From positions 3,877-67,876 of the forward strand of contig CAJTOH010000011.1 of NCBI GenBank assembly GCA_910577685.1: a DNA stretch of 64,000 bases, given 5' to 3'. Both the position numbers and the translations under genes were made by a program. Source of the stretch: an uncultured Dorea sp. (GTDB lineage Bacteria > Bacillota > Clostridia > Lachnospirales > Lachnospiraceae). Shown here piece by piece: positions 42,187-50,767 of this stretch (positions are counted from its first letter, which is position 1; every line of letters starts with the position of its first letter). Under the pieces are notes generated by a model, which was given only the letters and a program-made list of their open reading frames with translations, did no database searches and was not told where the DNA came from.

Positions 42187-43539
42187 ATGACAAAGGTTAT
42201 TACATATGGTACTTATGATCTGTTTCATGAAGGACATTACCGACTTTTGCAAAGAGCCAAACAGCTTGGGGATTATCTGATTGTTGGAGTTACTACGGAG
42301 GATTATGACAGGACGAGAGGAAAATTGAATGTCATAGATTCTTTGATGACAAGAATTGAGAATGTAAAGAAGACGGGGTTTGCTGATGAGATTATCATAG
42401 AAGAAGCATCTGGACAGAAATTTCGTGATATACAAAGATATCAGATTGATATCTTTACTGTAGGTTCAGATTGGACAGGGCAATTTGATTATTTAAAAGA
42501 TTACTGCAAAGTGGTATATCTGGAGCGGACAAAAAATATATCAAGTACCATGCTGCGGGCTAAGAATAAAAGAATTCAACGGATTGGGATTATTGGGAAC
42601 GGCAGGATTGCCGAACGGTTTATACCGGAAGCAAAGCATGTAAGCGGCGTAAGTACACAGGGGGTATATAACCCTCATTTTGAAAGCGCTCTCCGGTTTG
42701 CGGAAAAGTGGGAGATTAATGCATACGAGAAGGCGGAAGATTTCTACAAAGCGGTGGATGCGGTCTATATTGCATCGCCGCACGGTACGCATTATGAATA
42801 TATTAAGGCTGCATTAGAACATGGGAAACATGTTTTGTGTGAAAAGCCTATGGTATTGGAAAAAGAACAGGCAGAAGAATTGTTTTCTTATGCGAAAGGG
42901 AATGAGTTAGTATTAATGGAAGGTATTAAAACAGCTTATTGTCCTGGGTTCACGAATCTGTTGGGAATTGCGTGTAGTGGAAGAATTGGAGCTATTCGAA
43001 ACATAGAGGCTTGCTTTACAAAATTGGAACATCCGAAATCCAGAGGACTTACAGATTTTCAATATGGCGGTAGTCTTACAGAACTAGGAAGCTATGTTAT
43101 GTTACCTATTATTAAGGTATTTGGAAGAGGGTATGATCAGATATTGTTTCACAGTATTAACGGGGATAATGGACTGGATTACTTTACGAAAATCTCTTTT
43201 AAATATCCAAACGGAATTGCGACAGCGACGTGTGGACTAGGCGTAAAATCGGAGGGACGTCTTCTGATTGCGGGAACAGAAGGGTATATTGTTGCTGAGG
43301 CGCCATGGTGGAAGACCAGTTATTTTGAAGTTCATTATGAAGACCCTGGAAGAGTAGAAAAATTTTCTGATCGTTTTTTGGGAGAGGGATTGAGATATGA
43401 AATTAGTGATTTCCTGTCGACCATAAATGGCAGTAGTAAAAATAAGTTTAAGTTGACACGTGGTGAGTCGACAGCTATTGCGGAAATTATAGAAAAGTTT
43501 TTGGAGGAGAACAGAGGGCATGAAAATATGGGCGCATAG
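42187..43539 (+). CDS. Fusion: glycerol-3-phosphate cytidylyltransferase-like plus Gfo/Idh/MocA oxidoreductase
   Basis: Residues 1-125 are a TagD-like nucleotidyltransferase: TYGTYDLFHEGHYRLL with the HxGH site at 14-17, VGSDWTG, and ISSTMLR at the end. It should make a CDP-alditol from CTP and an alditol phosphate. Residues 130-450 are a dinucleotide-dependent oxidoreductase, with RIGIIGNGRIAERF (Rossmann loop near 137) and CEKPM (catalytic Lys motif). The two may work in sequence, one reducing a keto-sugar or aldehyde and the other activating it. ATG 42187 with TTGGAGGT 7 bases upstream is preferred to the in-frame TTG at 42172. It overlaps the GDPD gene by 20 bases. Confidence 0.85.
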   Translation: MTKVITYGTYDLFHEGHYRLLQRAKQLGDYLIVGVTTEDYDRTRGKLNVIDSLMTRIENVKKTGFADEIIIEEASGQKFRDIQRYQIDIFTVGSDWTGQFDYLKDYCKVVYLERTKNISSTMLRAKNKRIQRIGIIGNGRIAERFIPEAKHVSGVSTQGVYNPHFESALRFAEKWEINAYEKAEDFYKAVDAVYIASPHGTHYEYIKAALEHGKHVLCEKPMVLEKEQAEELFSYAKGNELVLMEGIKTAYCPGFTNLLGIACSGRIGAIRNIEACFTKLEHPKSRGLTDFQYGGSLTELGSYVMLPIIKVFGRGYDQILFHSINGDNGLDYFTKISFKYPNGIATATCGLGVKSEGRLLIAGTEGYIVAEAPWWKTSYFEVHYEDPGRVEKFSDRFLGEGLRYEISDFLSTINGSSKNKFKLTRGESTAIAEIIEKFLEENRGHENMGA

Positions 43540-44248
43540 AGGCTGTAGTCAGATGTATCCGGAAAACACCTTATTGGCATTAAAAAAAGCATCGGAACTT
43601 AAATCACTTGAAGGTATTGAATTAGATATTCAACTTACAAAGGATGGATATCTGGTTGTTTGCCATGATGAGAGAGTGGATCGGACCACGGACGGAATTG
43701 GTGAAGTGAGACAATATACATTGTCAGAATTGAAGAAATTGCGCATTAATGCCGGGAATAGAAAGAAAGAACAAATTCCGCTCATGGAAGAAGTATTTGA
43801 CTTGCTGGGTGACAAAATTAGAAGTGGATTGAGGCTTAATATTGAACTAAAAAATAGCGTATTTCCATATGAAGGAATGGAGCAAAAGATTGTTGATTTA
43901 GTTCATCGCTATGGAGTGCAGAAGCAAGTGATATACTCATCTTTTCTTGCATTGTCGTTAGAACGGATCAAATCGTTAGATTCGGATGCCGAGACAGGTA
44001 TTCTTGATAACAGAGTATCAGACTGCTTGCATAAACTAAAGGGAGGATGTAAAGCAGACGCATTGCATCCTTATTGGAAAGGTATAGATGTTCCGGTGGA
44101 AAGAATAGATGGTTATACAGTACGCGCATGGTTTACGGGACACCTATATCCGGAGAAGCCGTCTGGAAATATGCTTGATTTGGACATCCTGCAGGAACAA
44201 GGAATTACAGATGTGTTCTTGAATGAGCCGGAAAAGTATTGTCAATAA
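43520..44248 (+). CDS. Glycerophosphodiester phosphodiesterase family protein
   Basis: A 242-aa TIM-barrel enzyme that hydrolyses glycerophosphodiesters to glycerol 3-phosphate and an alcohol. Catalytic features are AHRG (His6, Arg7), YPENT (Glu15), ELDIQLTKDG with metal acids, and VVCHDERVDRTTDG with the second catalytic His. There is no signal peptide, so it acts in the cytoplasm. Its start lies inside the end of the TagD-Gfo/Idh fusion gene. It could supply the alditol phosphate for that enzyme or trim phospho-decorations. Confidence 0.88.
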   Translation: MKIWAHRGCSQMYPENTLLALKKASELKSLEGIELDIQLTKDGYLVVCHDERVDRTTDGIGEVRQYTLSELKKLRINAGNRKKEQIPLMEEVFDLLGDKIRSGLRLNIELKNSVFPYEGMEQKIVDLVHRYGVQKQVIYSSFLALSLERIKSLDSDAETGILDNRVSDCLHKLKGGCKADALHPYWKGIDVPVERIDGYTVRAWFTGHLYPEKPSGNMLDLDILQEQGITDVFLNEPEKYCQ

Positions 44249-44267
44249 ATTTAATTTGGAGAAACTT

Positions 44268-45092
44268 ATGCATACATTTGAATACACAGCAGATACGATA
44301 AGGAAGATGCAGCAAATAGAGTTGGATATGCTGAAAGAGTTAGATAGGCTCTGCCGTGAAAATGGTATTCATTATGAATTGGATGGAGGAACGCTTCTCG
44401 GCGCTGTCAGACATGGGGGATTTATTCCATGGGACGATGACATAGATGTAAGGATGCTAAGAGGGGATTATGATAGATTTTGCAATTTGTGTAAAACAAA
44501 ATTGAATACTGAAAAATATTTTCTTCAAACTTACAAAACCGATCCGGGGTATCGTTGGGGATATGCACGTATATTAAGAAAAGGTACAGTGTTTATGCGC
44601 AAAGACCAGGAGATGTTATCTATGAAAAGAGGGATATTTATAGATATATTTCCTTGTGACGGAATGCCTGATAAACAGCCGTTTAAAGCGATATTTAATT
44701 TCCGGTGCTATATGGTAAGGAAAGTGTTGTATTCGCCGGTAGGGGCAGTACATGAGAAAAAAATATTAAAAAGAATCGGATATAGAGTATTGAGAAATAT
44801 GCCAGCGAGAATTGCATTTAGAGAGCTTGAAAGGTTATCTAATAAGTATAAAGGTAAAAACACCCGTCTGATTCGGACCATAGGATGGGGAGGATCAGAA
44901 GAAGATCGAGGATTTTTAAGGAGATGGATGAGACAGTCCTGTGATATAAAGTTTGAGGACATCTTGGTAAAAGCCCCGGTTGATTCGGATGGGTTTCTTC
45001 GATTTATGTTCGGAGATGATTATATGACACCGCCGCCGAAAAGCCAAAGAAAGCCAAAGCATACGGCAACGCTTATAAAATTTGAATTATAG
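44268..45092 (+). CDS. LicD family phosphotransferase
   Basis: LicD-type proteins attach phosphocholine or a similar phospho-alcohol from a CDP donor onto surface glycans. The 274 aa show the nucleotidyltransferase-like core YELDGGTLLGAVRHGGFIPWDDDIDV (DGGTLLG 39-45, WDDDID 55-60, metal aspartates) and FIDIFPCDG. ATG 44268 has TTGGAGA upstream; a longer frame that starts inside the GDPD gene is less likely. It lies directly before the nucleotidyltransferase-aminotransferase fusion, a likely CDP-donor maker. Confidence 0.88.
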   Translation: MHTFEYTADTIRKMQQIELDMLKELDRLCRENGIHYELDGGTLLGAVRHGGFIPWDDDIDVRMLRGDYDRFCNLCKTKLNTEKYFLQTYKTDPGYRWGYARILRKGTVFMRKDQEMLSMKRGIFIDIFPCDGMPDKQPFKAIFNFRCYMVRKVLYSPVGAVHEKKILKRIGYRVLRNMPARIAFRELERLSNKYKGKNTRLIRTIGWGGSEEDRGFLRRWMRQSCDIKFEDILVKAPVDSDGFLRFMFGDDYMTPPPKSQRKPKHTATLIKFEL

Positions 45093-45114
45093 AGCTAGAA
45101 AGGAATGAGAAGAA

Positions 45115-47115
45115 ATGAAAATCGAGGAATTTAAGGTCCTATATTCCATTCATAAAGATAATGGAGCTGTTATTTTAGAAAATATTGCAAAAAGAACAGG
45201 ATTTGCTCCAGTACATATTGAAGAGATTGTAAAGGAGATGACGGGAAAAAATTGGATAGAAAATGGAATTACAGAATATGGATATACACATCTAAATGAA
45301 TATAAGGTTGACAATGCCATTATCATGGCAGCTGGATTCGGTTTGAGGAGTTTTCCTCTATCCCGGGTTATGCCTAAAGGGCTATATGTAGTAAAGGGAG
45401 AAGTGTTGATTGAAAGACAGATTAGGCAGCTTAGAGAAGCAGGTATAATTGAAATAATAGTTGTCGTTGGCTATTTAAAAGAGCAGTTTAAGTATTTGGA
45501 GGAAAAATATGGTGTAATTATTGTAGAAAACGATGATTACTATCGTTATAACAATATTTCGTCTCTTTATAAGGCAAAGGAGTATTTGAAAAACAGCTTT
45601 ATATGCTGCTCTGATAATTATTTTAATATAAATGTTTTTGAGGAATATGTTTATGATTCTTATTATTCTTGTAAATATACGGAAGAATATGCGGAGGAGC
45701 ATTGCATTACGGGGATGAACGGCGACTATATTACGTCTATTCATAAAGGGGGAAGCAACGCCTGGTATACCATAGGAGAAGCATATTTTTCCAGAAAGTT
45801 TAGCGAAACATTTGTAAACGCTCTTAATCTGGAATATGATGATCCGAAAACAAAAAGGATGATTTGGGACGATTTTCATATCAGGCATATCGAGAAACTT
45901 CCGCTTATTTTAGTGAAATATTCTGATGATATTGTGCAGGAATTTGACACGGTAGAAGATGTCATTGCTTTTGATCCGGAATTTGCAGAGTACCGGGATA
46001 AAATATTAAAGGAAACTGCCGATGTGAAAAAGCAACTTCCGAATATTTTTACAAAATATGACGAAATTCAGCGCTATAATTCGGCGGTGACAGATCAGCA
46101 CGTTGGACGTTTGCATCTGAATGAAAATACTTTTGGACCCAGCGTCAAATGTCTTGAAATTCTGAAAGATATTAATATGCAGGATTTGTATGAATATGAT
46201 ATGGCTACACAAGACTTTCTGATAGAAGAAATCTCCAAAGCATTTTCTGTTCCGGAGGATGATATCTATATTCATAATGGTTCTGCAGAATTGATAAAAT
46301 CTGTTTTTTCAATTGTATTAGAACGGGGAGATTGTATTTTAACCTCAGATCCGGGATGGAGTTATTATTCCAGTCTGGCAAGGGAAAAATTCTGTGATAC
46401 CCATTATTTCAATATATTAAAAGATGATTATACGTATTATTTCGATGTAGAGGATATCTTGAAAAAGGCGGAGAAATATCATCCTAAGATTATCGTGATT
46501 ACCAGTCCGCATAATCCTACTGGCTGTAGAATAGACGGAGAAGCGCTTGAAATGATTATAAAAGAAAATTCGGAATCATTAATCTTGTTTGATGAAGCAT
46601 ATTGGGGATTTTCGGAAGAAGATGTTGACGTGAGAAGATTGGTGGAAACCTATTCTAATATTATAGTATCTAGAACTTTTTCGAAATATTATGCTTTGGC
46701 TAGTATGCGTGTTGGATATGGATTCTGTAACGCAAAGGTAAAACATATCTTTGGATTGGATCTTCCGCTTTTCCGGGAAAGCACAATATCCCGCAGGATG
46801 GCGGTGGCTGCAATGCATGACAAGGAATATTATGAGAATACAAATTGCAGATTGAATGAAATTAAGACGTGGTTCACGGATGAACTGAACAAGATTCCTT
46901 TGGTACGTGCTTTTCAATCCTGTTCGAACTTTGTGGCAGTGAGAATAGAAAATTGGGATATGCAGGAGTTGAAAGGGGTATTAAGAGAGAATAATATCCT
47001 AATACGTTTGTTTAGTGATAAGGATGAAGCAATAGCAAGGATTGCCATTGCCGATTGGGAGACAATGGAAAAAACAGTACGGATCATCAGAGAACAACTG
47101 GCGAAAAGGAGATAA
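45115..47115 (+). CDS. Fusion: winged-helix domain, LicC-like nucleotidyltransferase and class I/II aminotransferase
   Basis: A three-part 666-aa protein. Residues 1-62 look like a winged helix (LENIAKRTGFAPVHIEEIV, then a wing). Residues 66 to about 310 are a nucleotidyltransferase with MAAGFGLRSFPLSRVMPKGL (71-90, Lys88), VVENDDY and SDNYFNI, as in choline-phosphate cytidylyltransferase LicC. Residues 325-666 are a PLP aminotransferase of the HisC/threonine-phosphate-decarboxylase type, with LNENTFGPS, TSPHNPTGCR, FDEAYWGF and PLP Lys524 in SRTFSKYYALASMRVGYG. It could make an amino-alcohol phosphate and activate it with CTP for LicD. GAAAGGAATGAG precedes the ATG. Confidence 0.82.
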   Translation: MKIEEFKVLYSIHKDNGAVILENIAKRTGFAPVHIEEIVKEMTGKNWIENGITEYGYTHLNEYKVDNAIIMAAGFGLRSFPLSRVMPKGLYVVKGEVLIERQIRQLREAGIIEIIVVVGYLKEQFKYLEEKYGVIIVENDDYYRYNNISSLYKAKEYLKNSFICCSDNYFNINVFEEYVYDSYYSCKYTEEYAEEHCITGMNGDYITSIHKGGSNAWYTIGEAYFSRKFSETFVNALNLEYDDPKTKRMIWDDFHIRHIEKLPLILVKYSDDIVQEFDTVEDVIAFDPEFAEYRDKILKETADVKKQLPNIFTKYDEIQRYNSAVTDQHVGRLHLNENTFGPSVKCLEILKDINMQDLYEYDMATQDFLIEEISKAFSVPEDDIYIHNGSAELIKSVFSIVLERGDCILTSDPGWSYYSSLAREKFCDTHYFNILKDDYTYYFDVEDILKKAEKYHPKIIVITSPHNPTGCRIDGEALEMIIKENSESLILFDEAYWGFSEEDVDVRRLVETYSNIIVSRTFSKYYALASMRVGYGFCNAKVKHIFGLDLPLFRESTISRRMAVAAMHDKEYYENTNCRLNEIKTWFTDELNKIPLVRAFQSCSNFVAVRIENWDMQELKGVLRENNILIRLFSDKDEAIARIAIADWETMEKTVRIIREQLAKRR

Positions 47116-47122
47116 GCAGATT

Positions 47123-48184
47123 ATGTTACATTTGTTTGATGAATTCAGGGAAAGATTGGATTCTATAATGATAAAGGCATTTAAGAAACGGATTTTATTG
47201 TGGGGCTATGGATATACCGGACGTTTTTTAGAGTGGTACGCTGATTATTATCATAGTATTAAAATGGATTTTATTATTACAGAAGACTGGTCAAAGGGCT
47301 TGCCTTATAATTTTCCGCTATTCAGGGACTCCCTTTTTGATTTTGACTATGCGGATGTAGAAGATGCAGTAGTATGGCTTGCTGTTTTGGAGGATGAGTC
47401 GGTAAGAAAAAAACTGGAGAAATCCGGATATATAAAAGGTAGGACGTATTATAATTTTTTGGAAATTATATATGGAAAAGATTGTGTCTGTTCAGATAGA
47501 TTGACAGGAGATATTTTTAAAAGAAGAAAAACAGGGACACGGGATGTCCAGTTTATGGAATGGTTGGAATATCAATATGATTGCAATTTTGTTTCCGCTA
47601 TAGAGAGTTCAGAGTTTCAAGATGGGATGGAAGGGGCACATTCTTATCGGGTAACGACGCAGAAAGAGATATTTCCAATTTTAGATAAATGCCATTGTAT
47701 TCCGGGAAAGGACGATGCAATTTTCGATTTTGGATGCGGAAAAGGAGGTGCGATGCTTACCTTTTTAGATTATGGATTTCAAAAGGTAGGAGGAGTGGAG
47801 TTTGAAACACAGATTTATGAAGAATTAATATCTAATTTTCGGAAATTAGATATAGATTTGGATAAAAATAAGAATCTTTCTTGTATGCATGGAGATGCAG
47901 CAGCCGTGAAAACAGAATTGGATGATTATAATTGGTTTTACTATTTTGACCCTTTTCAGGAAAGTATATTTAGGAAAACAATTGATAATATATGTGAGAG
48001 CCTGAAGAGAAAACCAAGAAAAGTGCATATCATAAACATAAATCCAAAATACCATTATGTAATTACAGGCAGCGGGTGTTTTGAGCTAACCAATCAGTTC
48101 TGCGTTGCTATGAGACAAAAGGTGGTAGATGTTTTTGTTACGAAAAAAGAGTATGAAATAGCAGGTAGAAAAAATGCAGTTTAA
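47123..48184 (+). CDS. SAM-dependent methyltransferase with N-terminal Rossmann-like module
   Basis: A 353-aa protein. Residues about 15-110 form a short nucleotide-binding-like module (RILLWGYGYTGRFLEWYADYY) of the same style as those in the DUF115 genes nearby. The second half is a class I methyltransferase with motif I DFGCGKGGAM, VGGVEFE and the acidic residue after it, and FYYFDPF as the motif IV region. It may methylate a sugar of the locus or flagellin. ATG 47123 has AAGGAG about 13 bases upstream; the longer frame overlapping the fusion gene is unlikely. It overlaps the next gene by 11 bases. Confidence 0.75.
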   Translation: MLHLFDEFRERLDSIMIKAFKKRILLWGYGYTGRFLEWYADYYHSIKMDFIITEDWSKGLPYNFPLFRDSLFDFDYADVEDAVVWLAVLEDESVRKKLEKSGYIKGRTYYNFLEIIYGKDCVCSDRLTGDIFKRRKTGTRDVQFMEWLEYQYDCNFVSAIESSEFQDGMEGAHSYRVTTQKEIFPILDKCHCIPGKDDAIFDFGCGKGGAMLTFLDYGFQKVGGVEFETQIYEELISNFRKLDIDLDKNKNLSCMHGDAAAVKTELDDYNWFYYFDPFQESIFRKTIDNICESLKRKPRKVHIININPKYHYVITGSGCFELTNQFCVAMRQKVVDVFVTKKEYEIAGRKNAV

Positions 48185-49316
48185 TACATTGAATGAATTT
48201 TGGGATGGAATCAAAGATATAAGTAAAAATAACGAAATATATATATGGGGGATTAGTATCTATGGTAATTTACTTGGCAAATTATTAAATCAGGCAGGAA
48301 TATCATGGAATGGATATTATGATAACTATAGTAGTGTAGAAGACAACTGTTTGAACTTAAAGCCTGTTTTTAAAAGTATTGATGTAGAGTTACCAAGAGA
48401 AGCTTTTTATATATTGTCAATGAGAAATTATGAGGCAGTGAAAAGTCAGCTTTTGGAAAACAAAATAGAAGAAGAACATATTATTTTTTTTAAGGACGCA
48501 AAAATATTGGATTCTTTAGAAGAAACGACAACGGCGAGTTCTGTTTCAATAAAAAAATTAAAATCTTTTCAAAATATACACAGTGGAGAGAAGTGTTTTA
48601 TTATTGGAAATGGACCAAGCTTATGTATTGAGGATCTTGATATGATCTATAAGCTTGGAATTAAATCGTTTGCATGCAATTTGATTTTTAAATGTTATGA
48701 AGATACTATTTGGAGACCTGATTACTATTTTTTTACAGATGGAGTAGGAATTAGAAAAACATTTGGGGATGTAGAAGTTTTAAAATATGCGTTACAAAAC
48801 TGTAAATATATGTTTAGTCGGAGTAGTGGATATTTATCAATATATGCGGATAGTTTTAAAAATTTAGTTTTGTTTAGGCAGGTTTTTTCGAGCTCGGAAG
48901 AAAAATTTGATTTTTCAATAGATTGTTCAGATAAAGTGTATATAGGCTATACTGTGACCTATATAATGATTCAAATGGCAGCATATATGGGATTTAAAGA
49001 AATATATCTTTTGGGAATGGATCATGATTTCTCTTTAGACTCTGATCTCACCGGTATGTTAGTGGATAAACAGGAGATTGATAATCATTCGAATATTCTG
49101 GGAAATTATCCTATATGGGGACTTCCAAATACGAAAAAAACAACTCTTGCCTATATATCGGCTAAAACCCATGCTGACATGAATGGAATAAAAATATATA
49201 ATGCTACGCGTGGAGGAAAGTTAGAGGTTTTTGAAAGAGTAAGTTTTGAGGAAATTTTCGATATAGGGAGATGTAAAGATGAAGGTAGTTGCATTAATTC
49301 CAATAAAATTGAATAG
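48174..49316 (+). CDS. DUF115/Maf-like flagellin glycosyltransferase, copy 1
   Basis: A 380-aa member of the DUF115 (MptE-like) family that includes the motility-associated factors transferring nonulosonic acids to flagellin Ser/Thr. It has an N-terminal Rossmann-like module (IYIWGISIYG, 22-31). The DUF115 core starts at CFIIGNGPSL (141-150), followed by RPDYYFFTDG, AYMGFKEIYLLGMD and the tail NATRGGKLEVFERV. The C-terminal tail is almost identical to that of the copy at 52311, so they are paralogues. It overlaps the CMP-sugar synthetase by 38 bases, linking it to the Kdo genes that follow. Confidence 0.8.
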   Translation: MQFNTLNEFWDGIKDISKNNEIYIWGISIYGNLLGKLLNQAGISWNGYYDNYSSVEDNCLNLKPVFKSIDVELPREAFYILSMRNYEAVKSQLLENKIEEEHIIFFKDAKILDSLEETTTASSVSIKKLKSFQNIHSGEKCFIIGNGPSLCIEDLDMIYKLGIKSFACNLIFKCYEDTIWRPDYYFFTDGVGIRKTFGDVEVLKYALQNCKYMFSRSSGYLSIYADSFKNLVLFRQVFSSSEEKFDFSIDCSDKVYIGYTVTYIMIQMAAYMGFKEIYLLGMDHDFSLDSDLTGMLVDKQEIDNHSNILGNYPIWGLPNTKKTTLAYISAKTHADMNGIKIYNATRGGKLEVFERVSFEEIFDIGRCKDEGSCINSNKIE

Positions 49317-49932
49317 TCAAAGACTGCCGCATAAAAATATATTACCTCTTGCAGGGTATCCGTTGTGTTGGCATATTTGTAATACTTTGAATCAGGTGGA
49401 GGACATTGACAAGGTTTACGTTTTTTGTAGTGATGAAAAAGTAAAAGATTATATTCCGGTGAGTACGAGTTTCCTACGTAGGGATAAATATCTTGATGGT
49501 GATGAAATAAAAGGGTTTGATATCTACAACGAATTTATAAAACAGATAGATGCGGATATATATATTTTGGCACATACGACATCACCGTTTATTAAAAGTG
49601 AAACAGTTCGGAAAGCATTGAGTTATGTTATTAATGGAAGCCATGATTCTGCATTTTCGGCACAGCGGATTCAAACGTTTGCGTGGTATAAAGGAAAGGC
49701 AATAAATTATGATGTTAATGATGTTCCAAGAACACAGGATATGGATCCTATTTATGTAGAAACAAGTGGATTTTTTATTTTTAAAAAGGATGTTTTTACT
49801 GTACACAATCGAAGAATTGGGTTTCGGCCATATATTCAGGAAGTATCGTATAAGGAAGCTATTGATATTGATAATGAAGAAGATTACAAACTTGCAGAAA
49901 TGTATGTAAAAATAGATAAAATGAGTGAATGA
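49279..49932 (+). CDS. CMP-sugar synthetase (acylneuraminate/Kdo cytidylyltransferase family)
   Basis: Activates an acidic sugar with CTP. The 217 aa start MKVVALIPIKLNSQRLPHKNILPLAGYPL, the CTP-binding loop of the NeuA/KdsB superfamily. It also has the hexose-like cues ILAHTTSPF and AIDIDNEEDYKLAE, closest in style to NeuA/PseF-type proteins. It is placed directly before kdsA, kdsD and kdsC with a 4-base overlap into kdsA, so CMP-Kdo is the most likely product. CMP-legionaminic or CMP-pseudaminic acid is the alternative. There is a candidate ribosome site (ATAGGGAG) before ATG 49279, inside the DUF115 gene. Confidence 0.78.
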   Translation: MKVVALIPIKLNSQRLPHKNILPLAGYPLCWHICNTLNQVEDIDKVYVFCSDEKVKDYIPVSTSFLRRDKYLDGDEIKGFDIYNEFIKQIDADIYILAHTTSPFIKSETVRKALSYVINGSHDSAFSAQRIQTFAWYKGKAINYDVNDVPRTQDMDPIYVETSGFFIFKKDVFTVHNRRIGFRPYIQEVSYKEAIDIDNEEDYKLAEMYVKIDKMSE

Positions 49933-50714
49933 TGATAATGAAGAAATTAATGTTAATTGCCGGACCGTGCGTAATAGAAACAGAAGAAATGGTAATGAAT
50001 ATAGCGGCTGTCATGAAAGATATTACGGAGAGACTTTCTATCGACTATTATTTTAAGGCGTCTTTTGATAAGGCTAATCGGACAAGTATTCATTCTTTTC
50101 GCGGCCCAGGCTTGAATGATGGTATCGATATTTTAAAAAAAGTAAAAAAAGAATTAGGACTGCGTATAGTAACAGATATTCATGAGCCTTATCAGGCGGA
50201 AGTGGCAGCAACCGTATGTGATATTATTCAGATTCCCGCTTTTCTATGCAGACAAACAGATCTTTTGAGTGCCGCTGCAAAAACCGGAAAAATGATAAAT
50301 GTGAAGAAAGCGCAGTTTCTTGCACCTTGGGATATGAGTAATGTAATCGAGAAAATAAAAGAATCTGGAAATAGAAAAATTTTGCTTTGCGAGAGAGGGA
50401 CTAGTTTTGGATATAATACTCTTGTTGTAGATATGGCAGGAATATGGGAATTAAAAAAATTTGGATATCCTGTAATATTTGATGCCACACATAGTGTACA
50501 GAAACCTGGCGGTGGTGGGACAAAAACTAGTGGAAATAGTTGTTACATAGAGCCTTTAGCGAAAGCTGCAATTGCAGCAGGAGCAGATGCATTGTTCATG
50601 GAAGTTCATCCTAATCCGGAGGAGGCGCTTTCCGACGGCACAAATATGGTTCCGTTGAGTGAAGTGGAAGCCTTATTGGAGAAGGTGAAACGTATTTTTG
50701 AAGTCGTACAATAA
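49929..50714 (+). CDS. kdsA: 3-deoxy-8-phosphooctulonate (Kdo-8-P) synthase
   Basis: Condenses phosphoenolpyruvate with arabinose 5-phosphate to make Kdo 8-phosphate. Near full family length at 261 aa. Signature motifs are LIAGPCVIE, KASFDKANRTSIHSFRGPG, VTDIHEP and DATHSVQKPGGGG. The DATHSVQ string and FDKANR separate Kdo-8-P synthase from DAHP synthase. The start is one of several close ATGs (49929, 49932, 49938); the first overlaps the previous stop as ATGA. It is cytoplasmic. Kdo is normally a lipopolysaccharide sugar, so its presence in this monoderm-looking locus is notable. Confidence 0.93.
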   Translation: MMIMKKLMLIAGPCVIETEEMVMNIAAVMKDITERLSIDYYFKASFDKANRTSIHSFRGPGLNDGIDILKKVKKELGLRIVTDIHEPYQAEVAATVCDIIQIPAFLCRQTDLLSAAAKTGKMINVKKAQFLAPWDMSNVIEKIKESGNRKILLCERGTSFGYNTLVVDMAGIWELKKFGYPVIFDATHSVQKPGGGGTKTSGNSCYIEPLAKAAIAAGADALFMEVHPNPEEALSDGTNMVPLSEVEALLEKVKRIFEVVQ

Positions 50715-50767
50715 AGAGTAAATTCGGCGCATAGATAAATCATTGTAAAGAGGTGTTGATAGAGACA

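Noticed and set aside
49929..50714. Could be a DAHP synthase (aromatic pathway) instead of KdsA
   Set aside because: FDKANR and DATHSVQ are Kdo-8-P synthase signatures, and kdsD and kdsC follow directly.
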